A DNA stretch of 9,764 nucleotides from Bacillota bacterium (GTDB lineage Bacteria > Bacillota > Clostridia > Lachnospirales > Lachnospiraceae). Shown here piece by piece: positions 6,715-9,764 of the stretch. Positions within the stretch are counted from its first letter, which is position 1; every line of letters begins with the position of its first letter. The stretch is taken from assembly GCA_023389295.1 (NCBI GenBank), contig JAEWEO010000336.1:1-9764 (forward strand). Reading direction: 5' to 3'. The notes beneath the pieces were generated by a model that saw nothing but the letters and a program-made list of their open reading frames with translations, searched no databases and had not been told where the DNA came from. The position numbers were made by a program, and so were the translations under genes.

Positions 6715-6746
6715 ACCTTTTGTCCTTTCGAAAGATTGTTAAGGTT
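6711..6746. repeat. Nested inverted repeats at the divergent promoter region
   Basis: CTTAAC (6711-6716) is complementary to GTTAAG (6738-6743), and AACCTT (6714-6719) to AAGGTT (6741-6746). The palindrome CTTTCGAAAG (6725-6734) lies between them. The left arm covers the -35 of the sigma-28-like promoter. It could be an operator for a dimeric regulator acting on one or both divergent genes, or chance symmetry in AT-rich DNA. Confidence 0.3.
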
Positions 6747-6833
6747 ATAAATGAAAAATTAATGATACAACTTCTACATCCTATTCCCTCGAATAAACAT
6801 AAAATAACAAAGTATTTTGACCATCGAGGAATC

Positions 6834-6859
6834 ATGCCTATTTTTCAGGTTATAGGCAT
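6834..6859 (+). promoter_or_regulatory. Leader hairpin just upstream of the DUF885 ribosome site
   Basis: ATGCCTAT (6834-6841) and ATAGGCAT (6852-6859) form a perfect 8-bp stem with a 10-nt loop. It ends 11 nt before the AGGAGG of the DUF885 gene. No T-run follows, so it is not a standard terminator. A role in mRNA stability, as an operator, or in translation control is possible. Confidence 0.4.
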
Positions 6860-6881
6860 ATCTCTACCACAGGAGGCTTTT

Positions 6882-8639
6882 ATGCGAAAAAGAAAATTTC
6901 GGCTCTTAGGGGTAATCTTAACTATTTTTATCATAGCTTCGGTATTCTTAGGCTGTGGCATTAAAAATTCACAGTCACAGGAACAGGTAGATTTTGAGGT
7001 ATTTATTAATGATGTATTTGTACTGGAGGTTCAATCTGATACTCTCTCCTTGAACTATTCCCTTGCAACGCCCGAGAAATATGGTATTAAAGATAAAAAT
7101 GCGACCCTTGGAGAATATAGTGTAAGCAGCATGAATTCGGATCTAACCTCTTCTGAAAATTATTTAAGCCGTTTGCTCTCCTTTGATTATGATAAACTAA
7201 CCTCAGAGCAGCAATTGACCTATGATATTCTTAAGAATTATTTTGAACAAGATTTAGCTCTTGGTAATTACACTTACTACCAAGAGATTCTCGGACCAAC
7301 CACGGGAGTTCAAGCCCAGCTACCTATACTGTTAGCAGAATACAGTTTTCATGATAAAGATGATATTGATGAATACATACAGCTTTTGCACTGTGTCCCT
7401 GACTATTTTAAGGATATTATGGAATTTGAAAGAGAGAAGTCCGCACGCGGTCTTTTTATGAGCAATGCAGTAGCCATGCGCATCATTGAGCAATGCGAAT
7501 CCTTTGTACAAAACCCTGAGGAGAATTTTTTAATTTCCTACTTTGATGAAAAGATATCCGGTTATGAGGGTCTTACAGATTCAGAAATTACAATGTACAA
7601 GGTAAGCAACAAAGAAGCTATTCTGGCTTATGTAATACCTGCTTATAAAATGATGATTGATTCCTTAAAAGAATTATTAGGAACGGGTAAAAATCAAGCC
7701 GGGCTGTATTATTTTCCGGAAGGTCAGGCTTATTACGAAGCTCTTACCAAATACAAAACTGGCTCTGATCGAAATATGGAGGGTATTATTGATTTATTGG
7801 ATAAGGCAATTGCTGGTGGAGTCATTGATATTACCTCCTTATCCATGTCAGATACTGATTTAATAAATAAATATCTGTCCTTTACTTCCTTCCCCATAAC
7901 CGATCCTGAGGAGATTATTGCAGATTTAAAGAAGGATATCACAAAAGACTTTCCTGAGATTATTGATGTTAATTGTAATATAAAATATGTGCCTAAATCC
8001 CTTTCTAAGTATCTGAGTCCTGCAATGTACCTGGTACCACCCATGGACAGCTATACACAGAATAACATCTATATCAACGGAAATGATAAAGAAACCTTAT
8101 CCATGATTTATACCACGGTCGCCCACGAAGGTTATCCTGGGCATTTGTATCAATGTGTTTATTTTCGTAATCAAAATCCTTCTCCTATCCGAAATATTTT
8201 GAATTTTACAGGCTATGATGAGGGTTGGGCCACTTACGTGGAAATGTATTCTTACCAAATCTCCGGAATTGATAAGAACCTAGCGAGATTTTTGCAAACC
8301 AATAATATGGTAATTCTTTGTATGTATGCCCGTGCCGACATTGGCATTCATTATGAAGGTTGGACCAAAGAAAGGACGGTATCCTATGTAAATCAGTTTG
8401 TAGGAGATGAAGAGGTAGCTAAATCCATCTATGCTACACTACTGGAGGAACCGGCAATTTATCTGCCCTACGCCGTGGGATATCTTGAATTTAACGATTT
8501 AAGAGAAGAAGCAAAAGAACGCTTAGGAGATCAATTTGTAGCTAAAGATTTTCACCGTTTTGTACTTGACATCGGTCCCTCACAATTTGGTGTCCTTAAT
8601 CAATATATGGATCAATGGATTGAGGCTGTATTGAAATGA
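6882..8639 (+). CDS. DUF885-family zinc metallopeptidase, lipoprotein
   Basis: A 585-residue protein. The ATG at 6882 is chosen because AGGAGG lies 5 nt upstream and because it opens a lipoprotein signal: MRKRKFRLL, a hydrophobic core and VFLGC with the lipidated Cys at residue 25. The longer frame from 6720 adds 54 residues in front of this signal and is rejected. The DUF885 signature HEGYPGHLYQ (from His415) supplies the HExxxxH-type zinc site, and GYDEGWATYVE (Glu447 in DEGWA) is the family's second conserved block, likely giving another ligand. The protein should be anchored outside the membrane and hydrolyse peptides; the substrate is unknown. The -3 lipobox residue is Phe, slightly atypical. 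It is transcribed away from the flagellar genes, apparently alone, and ends at a strong terminator. Confidence 0.9.
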   Translation: MRKRKFRLLGVILTIFIIASVFLGCGIKNSQSQEQVDFEVFINDVFVLEVQSDTLSLNYSLATPEKYGIKDKNATLGEYSVSSMNSDLTSSENYLSRLLSFDYDKLTSEQQLTYDILKNYFEQDLALGNYTYYQEILGPTTGVQAQLPILLAEYSFHDKDDIDEYIQLLHCVPDYFKDIMEFEREKSARGLFMSNAVAMRIIEQCESFVQNPEENFLISYFDEKISGYEGLTDSEITMYKVSNKEAILAYVIPAYKMMIDSLKELLGTGKNQAGLYYFPEGQAYYEALTKYKTGSDRNMEGIIDLLDKAIAGGVIDITSLSMSDTDLINKYLSFTSFPITDPEEIIADLKKDITKDFPEIIDVNCNIKYVPKSLSKYLSPAMYLVPPMDSYTQNNIYINGNDKETLSMIYTTVAHEGYPGHLYQCVYFRNQNPSPIRNILNFTGYDEGWATYVEMYSYQISGIDKNLARFLQTNNMVILCMYARADIGIHYEGWTKERTVSYVNQFVGDEEVAKSIYATLLEEPAIYLPYAVGYLEFNDLREEAKERLGDQFVAKDFHRFVLDIGPSQFGVLNQYMDQWIEAVLK

Positions 8640-8650
8640 TGGCATGAAAA

Positions 8651-8690
8651 TAGGAAGTCGGTAACAAACTCGTTACCGACTTCCTTATTT
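8651..8690. terminator. Bidirectional rho-independent terminator
   Basis: GGAAGTCGGTAAC (8653-8665) and GTTACCGACTTCC (8672-8684) form a perfect 13-bp stem with a 6-nt loop. On the plus strand TTATTT follows; on the minus strand TATTTT follows. It sits between the convergent DUF885 gene and metG and probably ends both. Confidence 0.9.
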
Positions 8691-8707
8691 AGATGATTAG
8701 AATCTAA

Positions 8708-9764
8708 TTACATGATTTCTGCTCCAGCGGGCATTGTTTTCTCAGGAATCATAAGGGAAAGGTTACCTTCTGCATCCTCTGCACAAAGGATCATCCCCTC
8801 GGATAACAATCCTGCTAAGGTAGCCGGCTTTAAGTTAACTACGACCATAACCTTCTTGCCAACCATCTCCTCCGGTTTGTAGTGAGCTTTGATACCGGAT
8901 ACAATCTGCTTTACCTGTGATCCAATTTTAACCTGTGAGCATAAGAGCTTCTTAGATTTCTTTACTTCCTCACAAGCAATAATTTCACCAACTTGGAACT
9001 GAAGCTTTGCAAAATCATCATACGTAATCTCCGGTTTTGCTTCTATATCAACTACACTTGCTGTTTCAGCCTCTTGTACTTCTATCTTCTCGGCATTTTC
9101 TTCTGTCATTACTACTTCTTCTTTTGACGCTTCCACTTTCTCAAGTACCTCCTTAATATCAAGTCTTGCAAATAAAATCTCCGGTTTTTCTGTTACCTTT
9201 GTTCCATCCTTAAATAATCCGTAGGTTTCCAGCTCCTCTAAGGATCTTGCCTTTGTAGATAGCTGATCCAGAATTTTAATTGCTGTCTCAGGCATAAAGG
9301 ATGCAAGTAAGCTGGTACCAATACAAATACTTTCGGTCAGATTATATAGAACAGTCTCCAGTCTTGCTTTCTTTTCTTCTTCTTTTGCAAGAACCCATGG
9401 CATTGTCTCATCAATATATTTATTGCAGCGCTTAAATAACGTAAAGATTTCACTCATTGCATCTGCAACACGAAGTTTTTCCATCTTTGCGATAACCTTC
9501 TTCGGTGTTTCAAGTGCTAAAGCCTTTAACTCCTCATCCACCGGCTCAACTACCTTACCATCTCTTACAATACCACCAAAATACTTATTACTCATGGAAA
9601 TGGTACGGTTTACAAGATTACCTAAGGTATTGGCAAGATCGGAATTAATTCTCTCTACTAATAGCTCCCAAGAGATAATACCGTCATTATCAAAAGGCAT
9701 CTCGTGAAGCACAAAGTATCTTACAGCATCCACACCAAAGATCTTTACCAAATCATCCGCATAG
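8708..9764 (-). CDS. metG: Methionine-tRNA ligase (MetRS), C-terminal part
   Basis: MetRS charges tRNA-Met in the cytoplasm. About 351 C-terminal residues are visible and the frame continues past the right edge (codons for Y-A-D-D precede LVKIFGVDAVRYF), so the catalytic core with HIGH and KMSKS is outside. Visible are the end of the catalytic domain (GVDAVRYFVLHEMPFDNDG), the helical anticodon-binding domain with NSDLANTLGNLVNR and the PWVLAK motif whose Trp corresponds to the anticodon-stacking Trp of E. coli MetRS, an acidic Glu-rich linker, and a C-terminal Trbp111-like OB-fold tRNA-binding domain (from about TYDDFAKLQFQVGEI to the end). The OB domain is the common dimerising appendix in bacterial MetRS. 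A TTG at 9751 is not the start; the conserved sequence runs through it. Confidence 0.97.
   Translation of the reverse strand, partial: YADDLVKIFGVDAVRYFVLHEMPFDNDGIISWELLVERINSDLANTLGNLVNRTISMSNKYFGGIVRDGKVVEPVDEELKALALETPKKVIAKMEKLRVADAMSEIFTLFKRCNKYIDETMPWVLAKEEEKKARLETVLYNLTESICIGTSLLASFMPETAIKILDQLSTKARSLEELETYGLFKDGTKVTEKPEILFARLDIKEVLEKVEASKEEVVMTEENAEKIEVQEAETASVVDIEAKPEITYDDFAKLQFQVGEIIACEEVKKSKKLLCSQVKIGSQVKQIVSGIKAHYKPEEMVGKKVMVVVNLKPATLAGLLSEGMILCAEDAEGNLSLMIPEKTMPAGAEIM

Larger units (their letters stand above)
6552..6881. promoter_or_regulatory. Divergent intergenic region, FliK-like gene / DUF885 gene
   Basis: About 327 bp lie between the two start codons. The region holds a sigma-28-like promoter for the minus strand (6688-6714), nested inverted repeats (6711-6746), a small hairpin with arms GTCAT/ATGAC (6644-6658) in the minus-strand leader, an 8-bp hairpin (6834-6859) in the plus-strand leader and a strong ribosome site (6871-6876). 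I found no convincing sigma-A promoter for the plus-strand gene. Confidence 0.5.

Noticed and set aside
6720..6881. 54-residue extension before the DUF885 lipoprotein
   Set aside because: It would bury the lipoprotein signal inside the protein, has no ribosome site and overlaps hairpins; AGGAGG at 6871 marks the ATG at 6882.
9749..9751. TTG as the start of metG
   Set aside because: Conserved MetRS sequence (Y-A-D-D-L) continues upstream to the window edge, so the gene is cut by the window and not started here.
1..9764. CRISPR arrays, insertion sequences, tRNA or rRNA genes
   Set aside because: No regularly spaced repeats, transposase-like frames with terminal inverted repeats, or tRNA/rRNA-like sequences were seen on either strand.

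Overview
The window is AT-rich Firmicutes DNA. It combines a sporulation protein (BofA), a Gram-positive YaaL/DUF2508 protein and flagellin with a FliS-type chaperone. Next to these lies a very long coiled-coil protein of the kind found beside flagellin genes in motile Lachnospiraceae (Clostridium cluster XIVa). The likely source is a motile, endospore-forming anaerobe of that family, related to Lachnoclostridium. This placement is inferred from protein character and gene content, not from an rRNA sequence.

Layout from left to right. (1) Positions 3-735: bofA (minus) and yaaL (plus), divergent around a 244-bp gap. (2) Positions 753-818: a long structured hairpin that reads as a terminator for the minus-strand flagellar genes. 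(3) Positions 841-6714, minus strand, transcribed right to left: a sigma-28-like promoter, a 1151-residue FliK-like/DUF6240-like protein, a 103-bp leader, flagellin, a 127-bp GGA-rich spacer and a FliS chaperone. (4) Positions 6555-6881: a divergent intergenic region with nested inverted repeats. (5) Positions 6882-8639, plus: a DUF885-family zinc-peptidase lipoprotein. (6) Positions 8651-8690: a strong bidirectional terminator. (7) Positions 8708-9764, minus: the 3' part of metG, running off the right edge.

How the genes work together: flagellin is the filament subunit and FliS is its export chaperone. The giant upstream protein has a small beta-rich N-terminal domain, a long helical middle and a C-terminal domain resembling the FliK hook domain, which suggests an exported ruler or another export-linked role. 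The most interesting non-coding signal is in the flagellin leader. A perfect 7-bp hairpin presents a hexaloop that matches the optimal CsrA/RsmE binding motif exactly. It is followed by a second, weaker hairpin with several GGA motifs in its loop and by a 9-codon upstream ORF ending 6 nt before the flagellin start. This resembles the CsrA-FliW control of hag in Bacillus, but with a different layout. BofA, YaaL, the DUF885 lipoprotein and MetRS are neighbours with no evident link to motility.
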